Assembly (NCBI RefSeq): GCF_031755915.1
Contig: NC_083379.1
Span: 27,838,001 to 27,902,000 of the forward strand
Source of the DNA: Ziziphus jujuba
Lineage: Eukaryota; Streptophyta; Magnoliopsida; Rosales; Rhamnaceae
DNA: 64,000 nucleotides
Reading direction: 5' to 3'
Each line of letters starts with the position of its first letter. Positions within the stretch are counted from its first letter, which is position 1. Below the pieces are notes generated by a model, which saw only the letters and a list, made by a program, of their open reading frames with translations, had not been told where the DNA came from and did no database searches. Made by a program: the position numbers and the translations under genes. Below are positions 19,231 through 30,399 of this stretch, one piece after another.

Positions 19231-20740
19231 ATGTTCTTGCAGTAAGGATAAAGTTTAAAAATACCAAAATGTCCCATTAAACCGCCCTATGATCTTCCCA
19301 AACTAGTAACTCCCTGATGCTACAATTAGGCACACAAAGTTTGTTTTCCTTAAACAAATACCCCTCAAATATGTAAAATTTATTAAATCCATGTTTTAAA
19401 CAGGTCCTAAATATTTCCCCAAAGTCACTATCATACTCATGAAGTTCCTTTAATTGTTCAAAACCAAGTAACCTAGCATTTAAGGTAGAAAAGAGAACAT
19501 ACCTTTAGGATAATGCATTAGCAACCACATTTTCCTTACCTTTTTTGTAGCGGATCACATATGGAAAAATCTCAATAAATTCAATCCACTTGGCATACTT
19601 TCAGTTAAGCTTTCCTTGGCCCTTAATGTTCTTCAAAAATTCATGATCCGTATGAATCACAAATTCTTTTGGCATGAGATAATGCTGCCACATTTCCGAA
19701 GCCCTCACCAAAGCATACATCTCCTTGTCATATGTCAGGTAGTTAGTGTAGCTCCATTTAAATTCTCACTAAAGTAGGCTATGGGCCTTCCTTCTTGCAT
19801 TAATACAACTCCAATACCTACACCGGAAGCATCACATTCAATTTCAAAAGTCTTCAAAAATTTTGGCAAAACTAGTAAAGGTGCATTACATAATTTTTCT
19901 TTCAACAAATTAAAAAAAATTTCTTGTACTTCCCCCCATTTAAAGCCAACATTCTTCTTTACAACTTCATTCAAAGGTGCTGCAATGGTTCTAAATTCCT
20001 TGAAAAATTTTCGATAAAAACTTGCCAAACCATGAAAGCTCCTCACTTGAGTGATAGATGTTGGTGTCGGCCACTCCTTGATTGCTTGAACTTTATATTG
20101 ATCAACTTTGATTCCTGCAGCACTTACTACAAGTCCTAGGAAAACAAGCTCATCTTTGCAAAAGTCACACTTTTTCATGTTAGTAAACAACCTTTCTTTC
20201 CTAATGATACTTAAAACTTTCCTAAGATGGTCTACATGCTCATCCAAGTTCAGTTATACACTAAAATGTCATCAAAGTACACAACCACAACTTTACCAAT
20301 AAATGGACGCATAACATGATTCCTAGGCCTCATAAAAGTACTAGCTACATTATTTAAATCAAAAGGCATGACTAACCATTCATACAACCCATATTTAGTC
20401 TAAAATGCAGTCTTCCATTCGTCACCTTCTTTTATGCTAATCTGATGGTATCCACTCCTAAGATCAATTTTAATAAACATGCAAGCACCATGCAATTCAT
20501 CAAGCATATCATCTAATCTAGGAATTGGATGTCTATATTTAATGGTGATATTATTTATAGCCCTACAATCAACACACATTCTCCAAGAACCATCTTTTTT
20601 AGGCACTAATAAAATAGGAACAGCACATGGACTCATACTCTCACGAATATAACCTTTTTCAAGTAACTCACTTACCTGTTTTTGTAGCTCCTTTGTTTCT
20701 TCGGGATTGCTTCTATATGCAGGCCTATTTGGTATGGCAG
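19231..20740 (-). pseudogene. Gypsy-2 reverse transcriptase and RNase H
   Basis: The minus strand carries RT motifs [49 protein letters not shown] and [11 protein letters not shown], then the thumb piece [20 protein letters not shown] (20,187 leftwards) and RNase H starting [20 protein letters not shown]. One stop lies at the start of the fingers-palm part (near 20,401), another just after YFDDILVY. The RNase H end at 19,735-19,231 is broken but shows the same HTDHE-type region near 19,650. The thumb piece is the source-type sequence of a fragment found out of order in Gypsy-N. Confidence 0.88.
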
Positions 20741-21185
20741 CCCCTGGAACAAAGTCAATTTGATGTTTAATCCCTCTAATTGGCGGTAATCCCTTTGGAA
20801 TTTCATCCGGAAAGACATCTTCAAAATATTGCAAAAGAGAAAAAATTGAACTTGCCAATTCAAGTTCTTCAAGGTTAGCTTGATCATTAAAATAATTATC
20901 TTTATAAATCATGACCAGCAATGGTTTTTTACTTAAGATAGCTTTATTTACATCTCCAAAACTCAAATAAATATTTTTATTCTTTCTTTCCCTCTCTCTC
21001 TCGGCCATAACACACTTTTCCTCACTCACGGGTTTCTTGCTATAGCTCTTGGGTTTCTCATTCTTTTTCACTCCAATTTTGGCCTTCTCTTGGTTTTTCC
21101 ACTCAAGTTGGGTTTTAGAACACTTACCTGGTTGGTCTTGCACGGCTTGGACTCCTTGGATGGGTGTTGTTGCCGTGGGGGCCAT
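20741..21185 (-). pseudogene. Gypsy-2 protease-RT linker and RT N-terminus
   Basis: This open stretch begins [12 protein letters not shown], is rich in Lys and Glu, and contains [20 protein letters not shown] and [20 protein letters not shown], then [20 protein letters not shown], the normal entry to gypsy RT. Gypsy-N has the same linker twice, and the second copy replaces the RT entry. No domain is recognised in the Lys/Glu-rich part. Confidence 0.8.
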
Positions 21186-21290
21186 GCTAGCTCTCTCCTT
21201 GAGTTATTCGGCCACCCTCCTTTGTCGTATTTGTATTTGATCTTTGTACACCTCTTTAGAAGTTAATGCCTCCAGATAGACCTTCTTACC

Positions 21291-21600
21291 TTAAAATCTA
21301 AAAACAATACTATTCTCTCTACCATAATGAATAGCATCTCTATCAAATTTCCAAGGTCTACCAAGTAAAATATGTCCCGCATGCATAGGCACAACATCAC
21401 ACAAAACCACATCCACATATTTATCAATGCTAAATTTTACTTTGGCTTGTTTATTAACTTTCATCTCACCACTATCATTAAGCCATTGTAACCTATATGG
21501 TTCTAGATATTTAATTGTTGTCAAGTCTAATTTATCTACCATAAGATTACTAATTACATTATACAACTCCCACTATCAATAATCATGCTACAATCTTACC
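21291..21600 (-). pseudogene. Gypsy-2 aspartic protease
   Basis: The minus strand shows a VISNLMVDKLDL segment, YRLQWLNDSGEMKVNKQAKV and HILLGRPWKFDRDAIHYGRE. The catalytic DSG lies just upstream of the open part, in a short frameshifted stretch near 21,570-21,590. In this lineage the protease would cut the Gag-Pol polyprotein. Confidence 0.82.
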
Positions 21601-22993
21601 TTAGATCTCACATCGGGTGTGGAAGATGTTCTCTCTTTGAATTTCATCCTCATCTTTGTATACAGCCAACACTCTCCTAGAAACCAAGCTTAATTCAGAA
21701 TGGGAAGCATTCAAAGTTTTGGCCTCACCTTCAAGCTTTTCCTTCTCCTCTTGCTCGGTTTCATCACCACTTTCCTTACTTTCCAATTCTAGCTCACCAT
21801 TACCCTTTAACACCATGATTCTTCTATTCGGGCATTGGCTAGCGATATGTTATTGTCCTTGGAACTTAAAACAAATAATTTCCCTTGATCATGAAGGTTT
21901 AGGATCATATTTAACCTCATTTTTATGTGCTTGGGCAGATTCGGCTTTAAGCTCCTTTCTTGGCCAATTGGTGCTTTCTTCTCCCACCTTCGGTTTTGGC
22001 TTGCTTTCATAGGTTGGATTGTTTCTCCAGCCACTTACAATTGATCTTCTGCAGTTGGAAACTCCTCCAAACCATGAGCCTACACCCCTTCTCTTGAACT
22101 GATGCTCTAATTTAATAGCCACATGCGACATCTCCTCCAATTCCACATATTGTTGCAATTCTAGTTTATTGGCTATCTCACGATTCAAACCACCAAGGAA
22201 TCTTTCCATGGTTGCTTCTCTATCCTCATTCATGTTTAACCTTATCATAACAATCTCCATCTCCTTGTAATAATCCTCCATGGACCTACTTCCTTGAGAT
22301 AAAGATTGAAGCCTTTGATGTAGCAACCTATGATAATGTGACAGTATGAATTGCTTCCTCATGGCTCCTTTAATTTGTCGCCATGTAGTGATCAAGTCAT
22401 CACCAACTCTCTTTTGGGTGTTTTGCTCATTGGTCCACCACTAGAGTGCATAATGACCAAATACCATTGCTACCAACTTCACCTTCTTGGCCTCCGAATA
22501 ATTATGACAATCAAAAATCATCTCCATTCTCTCCTCCCATCCAAACATGCCTCCGGATCACTTTTTCCATGAAAGGTGGAATGTTTACCTTGATGCTCCC
22601 TAGATCATCATCTTCATTCCTTGCTGGTCTCCCATGGATTGGCCTTTATTGAGGTTCAAAAATTTCATCAAACCCCTCATCCAAATCATCTCCAAAGTTA
22701 CTTCCCCCGAATTTTTCTCTTGGTCGTCCTCGGCCTTCTCGACCTCGACCTCAACCTCAACCTCCATAAGCATCTACCCTTATATCTGGCCCTCTTTGTG
22801 ATGTTTCTATCATGTCCATCCTTTGATCTATGTTATCAAATCGGGTATTCATCCACTGCAATTGCTCCAATATAGCCTTCATGTCCATTTGCTCCCCACT
22901 CCCTGTAGTTCGGGAACCACCATGGAATCCTACGGACTCTTCTTCATTAATTCTCAAAGGTGGCTCTCCTCTTCTTACCCTTGAATCTGCCAT
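21601..22993 (-). pseudogene. Gypsy-2 gag
   Basis: It starts at 22,993 with MADSRVRRGEPPLRINEEES. Further on are gag core segments HYHRLLHQRLQSLSQGSRSM and EDYYKEMEIVMIRLNMNEDR, then QLELQQ/KLELQQYVELEEMSHVAI. The zinc knuckle region (near 21,830-21,880) is shifted and has a changed residue, and an acidic tail follows at 21,816-21,601. Frameshifts and at least one stop split it into three open pieces. This start supports the choice of 9,354 as the Gypsy-N start. Confidence 0.85.
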
Positions 22994-23610
22994 GTTAGTA
23001 TAAATAATGCAAAATAAAATAAATTCTGACCAAATATCACTCCCTCACATGTTTCACTCAATCAAGGTCTCGACACTCGTGTTTTCACACTAGTTTCGGC
23101 TTTTTTCCTCTTTTAAGCTCACACACTCTTGCCTTTTCCACTCAATGAATTATCTCAACGTTCTAATTAAAACACCTACAAAACAGCAATTAGATCACAA
23201 GTATGTTTTAATTAAAATTATCAACAAAACAGTAGCAAAAAGAAAGCAATACCGATGAATTTAATAAAACTTAGTTTTCGGCTTTTCTAGGCAAAATGAG
23301 GCAAATCAATAAGAAAATTTTGGAATTTTTAAGAACTGGAATAGATGGTAAGAGATTAAGGATTCAAGAATAAAATTTAGGAAAAAGAATTTCAAACACG
23401 AACAAGAATCAAATCGAACAAAAATATAGAATAGTGTTGGTTGTTATTCTTGTAATTCTAGTTTTGTATCAATTGCTTTAACTAATTTTAATCCAAATAA
23501 TTTAAACACCCAAAATTCAAATATCCAGCAACAAAATAATTCTCCAGCAACTACAAATAATGAATAAATATGCAACAATTCAGCAGTTCAAAGAAATTTC
23601 TAGCAAACAC
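22994..23610 (-). other. Gypsy-2 leader remnant
   Basis: Leader sequence matching the Gypsy-1 leader (same GGTCTCGACACTCGTGTTT block near 23,065), cut off at about 23,590-23,640 where copia linker sequence starts. Primer site and 5' LTR are absent. Confidence 0.75.
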
Positions 23611-23639
23611 CTAATCCCATTCAGAGTACTTCTAACCAA

Positions 23640-25435
23640 CCACTCCCACGTGATGTTCCTCATTCTCCATCAACTTCTTTTTCTTCACCTACTCCCTTAC
23701 AAAATGCCACTCAATCACTACCTTTGTTATCATGTCCACAAGAAGTAGCAGTTCCTTTTCAAGGTATATCCAATCACATGCCATCAAATTTTCCTATGGA
23801 CCCACCAAGCTCACAAAGGAAAAAAGTCATTGATCGTACACATGCCATGAGGACCAGGCCTCTTAATAATATTTTCAAACCCAAACTCTTCTCTGATTTC
23901 TACATGGCAACCTCACCCTTATGGCTTTCAGAAATTGGACCTCTAACTATCTCTCAAGCACTCAAGAATGCAAACTGACGTGCTGCAATGTCTGATGAGT
24001 TCAATGCCTTGGTTCAGAATGGCACATGGGAATTGGTTCCTTCTAACTCCACATATAATCTTGTGGGTGTTCAGGTTCAAGAGAAATTCATATGGTACTA
24101 TAAGCAGGTATAAAGCACATTTAGTTGCCAAAAGGTTCCTTCAATGACTAGGAATTGATTTTTCAGAGACCTTCAGTCCGGTCATAAAACCAGCCACTAT
24201 ACAAATCATTCTATCCATTGCCTTAACTAAAAATGGGCCCTTACGGCAACTTGACATTAACAATGTTTGTCTCTGAGGTCATCTCAATGAAAAGGTTTAT
24301 ATGAAACAACCTCAAAGGTTCATTGATTCCACCAGGTTGACCCACATCTACAAACTAAAGAAAGCACTACACACGTTAAAAAAAGCGCCCCATGAATGGT
24401 ATACCGAACTGAAGAATTTTCTTCTCTCATGTGGGTTTGTCAACTCCTTATCTGATACCTCTTTATTTATTTTTCAGCATTCAAATATCATTCTTTATCT
24501 CCTAGTCTATGTGGATGATATTATCTTAACTGGGATTAATTTCTCTACCCTCTCTAATTTTGTTAAAGCTCTGTCAAATGCCTTCTCTCTTAAAGATCTT
24601 GGAGATTTGAATTTTTGTCTTGGAGTTAAGGTAATTTCAAGTACATATTGTCTTCTCCTCACACAAAGGAAATGTATTCATGATCTCTTGGCAAAGAGTC
24701 ACATGCTAGATGCCAAAATCGTTACCATGCCAATGCCAACCTCTACAACTTTAACTCTCATGGATGGATCTAATTTAGCTAATGCCATTCAGTATCGCCA
24801 GGTTGTTGGTAGTCTTCAGTATCTATCTCTGACTCATCCTGATATTTCTTTTGCTGTGAATAAATTGTCTCAATTTATGCATAAGCCCACCGAAACTCAC
24901 TGGGTTGCTATTAAAAGACTTCTTCGATATCTTAAAGGTACAAGCTCTTTCGACTTATTTCTTAAATGTGACTCTTCTTTCTCTCTTCATGCTTTTTGTG
25001 ATGCTGATTAGGCCGGTAATAAGGATGACTGTACTTCAACCTTGGTATATGTCATGTATCTTGGTTTCAATCCAATTTCTTAGATGTCCAAGAAGCAATG
25101 CATGGTCTCTCATTCTTCTACTGAAGCTGAGTACCGCTCAGTTGCTACTGCAACTTCTGAATTATGCTGGCTTCAGTCTCTGTTGTTTGAGTTAAAATTA
25201 GCTATACCACAAGTTCCAATTATATATTGTGACAATGTGAGTGCTACCTACATTTGTGCGAATTCGGTTCTTCACTCTAAAATGAAGCACATCAAGGTTG
25301 ACTTCCACTTTGTCTAAGAAAAGGTTTCTCAAGAGAACTATGGGTGTGTCATATTTCCAACAAAGAGCAACTTGCTGATGCTCTAACCAAACCACTCTCC
25401 AAATAGAGATTACAGTTTCTTAGCTTGAGGGGGCA
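23640..25435 (+). pseudogene. Copia-2 reverse transcriptase and RNase H (right part)
   Basis: Plus-strand Ty1/copia pol. It has linker with KKVIDRTHAMRTRPLNNIFK, ISQALKNAN, then RT: NALVQNGTWELVPS (stop just before), a frameshifted segment to 24,300, MKQPQRFIDSTRLTHIYKLK, LLVYVDDIILTG (active site), DLGDLNFCLGVKV and VVGSLQYLSLTHPDISFAVN. RNase H follows with FCDAD-stop-[22 protein letters not shown] and [14 protein letters not shown]. At least five stops or shifts are present. It ends in the polypurine tract TTGAGGGGGC at 25,425-25,434. Confidence 0.9.
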
Positions 25436-25622
25436 TGATAAAGACTAGTTATTTTGGTGTTATCTCTTGTCTTATCTTTTTGTTGTAAATAGTTCCTATC
25501 ACTTTCTGTTGTAAATAGTACCTATCACTCTATAGTGTAGCTATCTCTATTAACTGTCAGCTTGTATAAATATCAGTTCCTATTCATTGAATAAAATAGC
25601 TTTTCTGATCAGCTTTTCATCA
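25436..25622 (+). repeat. Copia-2 3' LTR (short)
   Basis: It starts TGATAAAGAC directly after the polypurine tract and ends CTTTTCATCA; the ends form an imperfect inverted pair. It has a TATA-like TGTATAAATA near 25,563 and AATAAA at 25,590. About 187 bp, short but usual for some plant copia groups. The right end could instead be the TGATCA at 25,613; no second LTR is in the window to decide. Confidence 0.65.
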
Positions 25623-26684
25623 GCTTCTTTAGCATAGAATCCCACCAGCCATCACCCGCTATTGGGTGTAAGTTGAGACGAAGCTAACCCCATTCTAGTC
25701 AGAACTCGATGAACAACGAACAAAAAAGGCAACCCCATCCTAAATTTGAAGGCTTCCAGGTAAATAGTCATGTATCCTAAGGGAGACTAACATATATTGT
25801 CAAAGACAATAGGATAATAGAAATATATGTGGGCACTAGATAGGGAAGGTGAACCACAAATCTTCCACCTCCTCTTAGAGAGTGATCCAAGTGAATAAGT
25901 CGGTTGTATAAACAACCCCATCTGACTTAAGAAGGCAAAATGCATATCATGCAAGACAGCCAGAGGGATCGATTAGGGGATCCATTAAATCTCTATAGTA
26001 TAAGTACCATACCCAATATCAAGTAGGAAAGCCTTCAAGTTTTTCTGATCAATCTCACCACTGCTCTTAGATTCAATCACTTTTGAAATGTAGACCATAT
26101 CAATGAAAATGCATTTTATGTAATTAAAATCTCAATTGATACTAGATCGAGAATGACACCAATTTAAGGCGTGGGAGAATCGGCCTGGGTCAGAAATCAT
26201 ATTTTTTCCTAAAAAATTAAAGGAAAAAGAAAAGATTTTTAACTCTTCTTTAGTTAAGAAGAATATTCTCATTATTTGAATTGCATATAATGAAAATGTT
26301 ACATTTTTGTATGTAGATGTGTATCTCAAGAAAAACACAGTAATAAAAAGAAAGTCAATCCCAATAGTAGAAATTAATTATAATTAAATAATATTATCAA
26401 TCAATTCAAAAAGGTGGAAAATGCTTCAGAATTATGTAATCATACACAAATTGTCACCCTGTAATATTTCATGCAATCTAGGAAACTTATGCAAAATGTG
26501 ATAGTCAGATATTTCACATAAACATTTATCAAAATTACAAGTTGTACCATTGTGGACGACAAGACCAGCATAAATGTCTATGCGGACCTGTTTATAAAAA
26601 GGGATATGATGGTCACTACCTAATCTTCTTAAGCTAAATGATTGAGTTGGAACATTCTACATGTGGAACACAATTATACCAAGG
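25623..26684. other. Unassigned segment
   Basis: About 1.06 kb with no recognised gene. The minus strand of 25,700-26,000 has short open stretches with a repeated GATGGGGTTG/GGATGGGGTTGCC phrase, but no family was recognised. A 68-codon ORF at 26,338-26,132 (minus) is AT-rich and has no known motif. Confidence 0.4.
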
Positions 26685-26694
26685 AATAACCAAA

Positions 26695-27423
26695 GGGAAT
26701 TTGGTCCAATACCCACCAAAATAAAACGTTAATGATTTTTACCCCTTCTCTTTCAAGTTTTTTTCACGTACCCATTATTACCTATTTTACCCTTAATGAA
26801 AATGAAAAGTTTCTTTACTTTTTTTTCTCTCCTCCGGAGAAACCGGAGTCCCTGGTCCCCGCACCTCTGCTTTCTTTTCTTTCTTCTTCCCTGAGAAAGG
26901 AGCATGTAAAACAGGCCGTGACTTTGCTAAACACCACTGCAATAAAATAGTCAATGCCCGTTCTTTCATGGATTCAAAGCCGCAACCGAAAAAATCAATC
27001 CCCTAAACGAGTACAAATCGTCGAGTGATCAAGACAGCCACAGAACGCATACAGCAGCCACTATCACCGACTCTCCAGTTCACGGTGCCAATCTTCTAAG
27101 CTATGCCTATGGGCTATGCCTATGGAATGACGAGAGGAACGGCACCTACTACAAGAATTGCAGCTTACAAAGTTTGCTGGGTCAGCGGCTACTTTAGCTC
27201 CTACATTCTCTTCGCCGTCAATACCACCGTCGCTGACAGAGTCAACCAATATCATTGGGTGGCAGGTATGATATTAGTAAGAGAGGAGAGAACTTGTACG
27301 TGGATATAGGTTAAGGGTATAGTTGGAATAATGAAAAGAAGGTGGGTAGATAAAAAAATTTTGAAATTAAAGGGGTAGTTTTTATTATGGTCTTTTAAAC
27401 ATGTGTATTGGGTCAAATTTCCC
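26695..27423. mobile_element. Mutator-like element carrying a captured gene fragment (Pack-MULE)
   Basis: The left end GGGAATTTGGTCC and right end GGTCAAATTTCCC open imperfect inverted arms of about 100 bp; both arms share AATAC, TACCCCTT, TTTTTTT, TACCCA and TACCCTTAA in the same order. Flanks are AATAACCAAA (26,685-26,694) and AATAACCGAT (27,424-27,433), a 10-bp duplication with two mismatches; 9-11 bp duplications are typical of Mutator-like elements. The middle holds part of a subtilisin-like protease gene and no transposase. Confidence 0.75.
26895..27275 (+). pseudogene. Subtilisin-like serine protease fragment
   Basis: The translated pieces follow the plant subtilase (SBT) catalytic domain in order: GACKTGRDFAKHHCNK, ARSF, then FKAATEKINPLNEYKSSSDQ, DSHRTHTAATITDSPVHGAN and LLSYAYG, then TRGTAPTTRIAAYKVCWVSG and ILFAVNTTVADRVN. 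The family motif around the catalytic His is DGHGTHTA; here both Gly are replaced (DSHRTHTA) while the His codon (27,039-27,041) stays. A short deletion before FKAAT and a 13-bp tandem duplication (27,101-27,126) shift the frame. The catalytic Asp and Ser regions are absent. It lies between Mutator-like arms, so it is a captured fragment and not a local gene. Not functional. Confidence 0.85.
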
Positions 27424-27433
27424 AATAACCGAT

Positions 27434-28046
27434 TCAAGGTAAACTTGTTAACAAAAAACCAACTGAACAGAAACGGTGAAACAATATATGGGCTTAGTTA
27501 TTATGGACCAAATACCCACATGATAGAAGCTCAAGCCCAACCATATACAATGTTGGCTGGCCAGGACGAACAAAATTTGAGCATAAACCACACCAGACCG
27601 TCAGTTCCTGTAGCCCGAGTAGCACACCTCCTTTCATTAAAGTCTGCCAACAATACTATGCACTTCATTGCTACACAGGCATAATTGATGAACCACCAAA
27701 AACAAAACCATTTTATTGGCTTGCTACAATTATGCAATACCAAGACTTGTGTTTAAAGAAGCAAGATCAGACTTCTCCTCTAAGGGAGTATTCAACAAGA
27801 AAACAAACACTACTGAGATTGACAACATAATCCACCGACCAATAAGTTGTTTGGTAACATTTTGGTTTTACTTTTTGTCTTTCTTTTTTTTTTTTTTTTT
27901 TTTTGGGTTCTTTTGTTATGTACCCTTTTACAAAGAAAAAGTTGACATAATAATGCTTCTATTCTTCAAAATGGTGGTATGTATCTCTACCAGTCATCAG
28001 TTACATAAATTACATTTGAATTGCATAAAACCATTATGTCATTAAT
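27434..28046. other. Spacer without recognised gene
   Basis: Short ORFs only, and a T run at 27,886-27,904. No known motif seen. Confidence 0.5.
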
Positions 28047-28364
28047 TGAAGCGCCGGTGGTAATGATTTTGAAAGAAAACAATGAAGTGAAGAAAATTCT
28101 TATTCGTTCTTTCTTGGCTTAGCAAGATATTCAACCAAGATATTTAAACAAATAGTCAATATTTGTAAAAAGAAAAAAAAAAAATAAGCAATGGTATAGA
28201 ACAATTACAGTGGCATTACAGTGGCTTTAAACATACAATTTCGTGAAAAGTGTTGCCAAAATATATTGCCATATATAACTCTTAATGGTGAGCTAGAATG
28301 GTTGACTTCATCTTTTTTCTTTTTATGGCTGTCATGATTGAAGGTTGACTGGATTAGTGCTTCA
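28047..28364 (-). repeat. Copia-3 3' LTR
   Basis: The plus strand runs from TGAAGCGCC to GTGCTTCA, with the inverted end pair TGAAGCRC. The polypurine tract CTTGAGGGGGCAT (minus) abuts at 28,366-28,378. About 318 bp. The first TG may begin one or two bases away because the ends read TAATGAAGC and TAATTGAAGC in inverted view. Confidence 0.65.
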
Positions 28365-28399
28365 TTATGCCCCCTCAAGCCGTTGAAGGAACTATCGTG

Positions 28400-29929
28400 A
28401 ACTTCCTACTTGATTCTAAAGTTTTGGAAAGAATGTTTTGGCAGCAGTTTGGTAAGCATATCTACGACTTGCTGTAGTGATGGTATGAATTTAGTTTCAA
28501 GTGCACCAATTGCAACTTTTTCACATACAAAATGATAGTCAATTTCAATATGTTTCATTCAAACATGGAAAATAGGGTTGATACTCATGTGGAGAGCACT
28601 TATATTGTCACCAAATAGTTGAGGTTGAAATAAGGTAACACCAATGTCATGAGGCAAATAACTAATCCAACTTAATTCAGTTGTAGTTAAGGCAAGAGCA
28701 AGATATTTAGCTTCTGAACTTGAGTGAGCGATTATGGGTTGTTTTTTTGAAGACCATGAGACACAATTTGAGCCAAGATAAATGCAAAACCCCATTGTAC
28801 TTCGCAGAGTGAGAGGACAGAAAACCCAATCAGCATCATAAAAACCATTTAGAGTTAAAGCACTTTGAAAGATAATAGGAAGGCCATATGTAACTGTGCC
28901 TTTAAGGTAGGCAAGGTATGCATTTGACAGCATGAAAATAAGCAAGAGTAGGTTGGTGAAAATGTTGGCACACATTGTTGACAACATGAGCAGTATCTGG
29001 CCTAGTGAATTTGAGGTATTAAAAAGCCCTAACAATACTACAAAAATCCTTTTCTTAACCTGAGTGTGATCATCGGCTAGTGTAGGAGGGTTGACATCTA
29101 TAGGTGTGGACAGATGAGATGAGTACAGCATTTGCATTCGAAAGAGAAAATCCCAAGTGTATTTTGTTGGCAAAGAAAGATACCACTAAAAAAAATATAC
29201 TTGATCTGAATTCTTTGAGAGTAATGAAGAGGCCCTCGATCTTTTAATGTGAATCATTACTTAGTTTGTTAATGAGAGATTGGATAAGTCTTGAACTACT
29301 TCCTACAAAAAGCACATCATTAACATAAACAAAAAGTAAAATAATATCGTTATGTTCCTTGTAAATAAATAAAGATGGATCTGCTTTGTTGCATAAAAAA
29401 CTGAGGGTGAGTAAATATTGAGATAATCTATCAAAACACGAGATGCTTGTTTTAAATCATAAAGAGACTTATGTGATAAACAAACATGGTTTGCAAGTCT
29501 TGGATTGATAAAACCTAGTAGTTGCTTCATATAGACTGTTTCTTTAAGAAAACCATGAAGAAATGTGTTCTTGACATCTAGTTGTCCAACAGACCAAATA
29601 GTTGTTACAGAAAAGGAAAGAATAATTCGTATGGTGGTCAACTTTATCATGGGGCTAAAAGTTTCTTCATAATCAAGGCCAGGAACTTGAGAAAAACCTT
29701 TGGCTACAAGGCATTCCTTGTAATGATCAATAAAACCATCTTTTTTATATTTAATTTGGTATACCCATTTTCCTCCAACTATATTTCTATATTGAGGATG
29801 TGGAACAAGACTCCAAGTAAGGTTCTGATGGCAAGCTAATAATTCTTCTTCCCTTTTAGATTTCCAATGAGGAAATTTGAGTGTTGTTTTCAAGGTTTTA
29901 GGTTCTTGAGTGGTGTAATCTTGTTTCAC
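28400..29929 (-). pseudogene. Copia-3 reverse transcriptase and RNase H
   Basis: Frame 29,929-29,303 has KWVYQIKYKKDGFIDHYKEC, LVAKGFSQVPGLDYEETFSP, QLDVKNTFLHGFLKETVYMK and SLYDLKQASRVLIDYL. The YVDDV active-site region is shifted (reads as FLFMLMMCFL). Frame 29,173-28,559 holds YLKGTVTYGLPI, a FYDADWVFCPLTLRSTMGFC segment and SSKKQPIIAHSSSEAKYLAL of RNase H, where family members have SSxEAEY. Clearly copia RT-RNase H, clearly dead. Confidence 0.88.
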
Positions 29930-30399
29930 AACAAGAGCAGTATGGGAGGGAGATATGTGTTAGTAGACATAGTCATTCAAATAAGTAGGAGGTTGCCGAT
30001 TGCATGATGATGTAGATGTACATGGTAGCTAATGATGAAATGTTGTTTCTTGAAAATTGTCATTATCTACAATAGCATCTTCTTAAGTTGACTCAATGGG
30101 TTGCTCTTAAGATGGATTGGTGATGACATCATCATTTATAATAGTGATAATGTCAGAAGGAATGACTTGTTCAGGAAAACAAGTAAAAGGACTTTGATTG
30201 TGAAGCAACAATAGGATCATTGAACGAGGTGTCTATGTGAGATATAATTGAACTGCTTGATTGAAAGGAAGTGTATTTGATTTGATGTACCACTCATCTT
30301 GATCAGGAAAGGTAGTGACAATAAGTCCTTGCACATTATTACTTGGATAGAGTTATTAGATAGAGTTATTAGAATAAGGAAAAATATTTTCATTAAAAA

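Larger units (their letters stand above)
17164..23610 (-). mobile_element. Gypsy-2: Ty3/gypsy element, 5' LTR lost
   Basis: Minus-strand relative of Gypsy-1 and Gypsy-N. It has the 3' LTR (17,164-18,224), polypurine tract, integrase, RNase H, RT, protease, gag (start 22,993) and about 600 bp of leader, then breaks off into copia sequence near 23,610. It gives the full gene order of the autonomous type: gag, protease, RT, RNase H, integrase. Stops, shifts and a changed catalytic residue in integrase show that it is inactive. Confidence 0.88.

Noticed and set aside
17159..23725. Copia flanks of Gypsy-2 as a long target-site duplication
   Set aside because: The overlap is ~85 bp and diverged; gypsy integrases make 5-bp duplications.
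25700..26000. Possible organellar DNA insertion or gene fragment
   Set aside because: Short open stretches and a repeated phrase were seen, but no family could be recognised.
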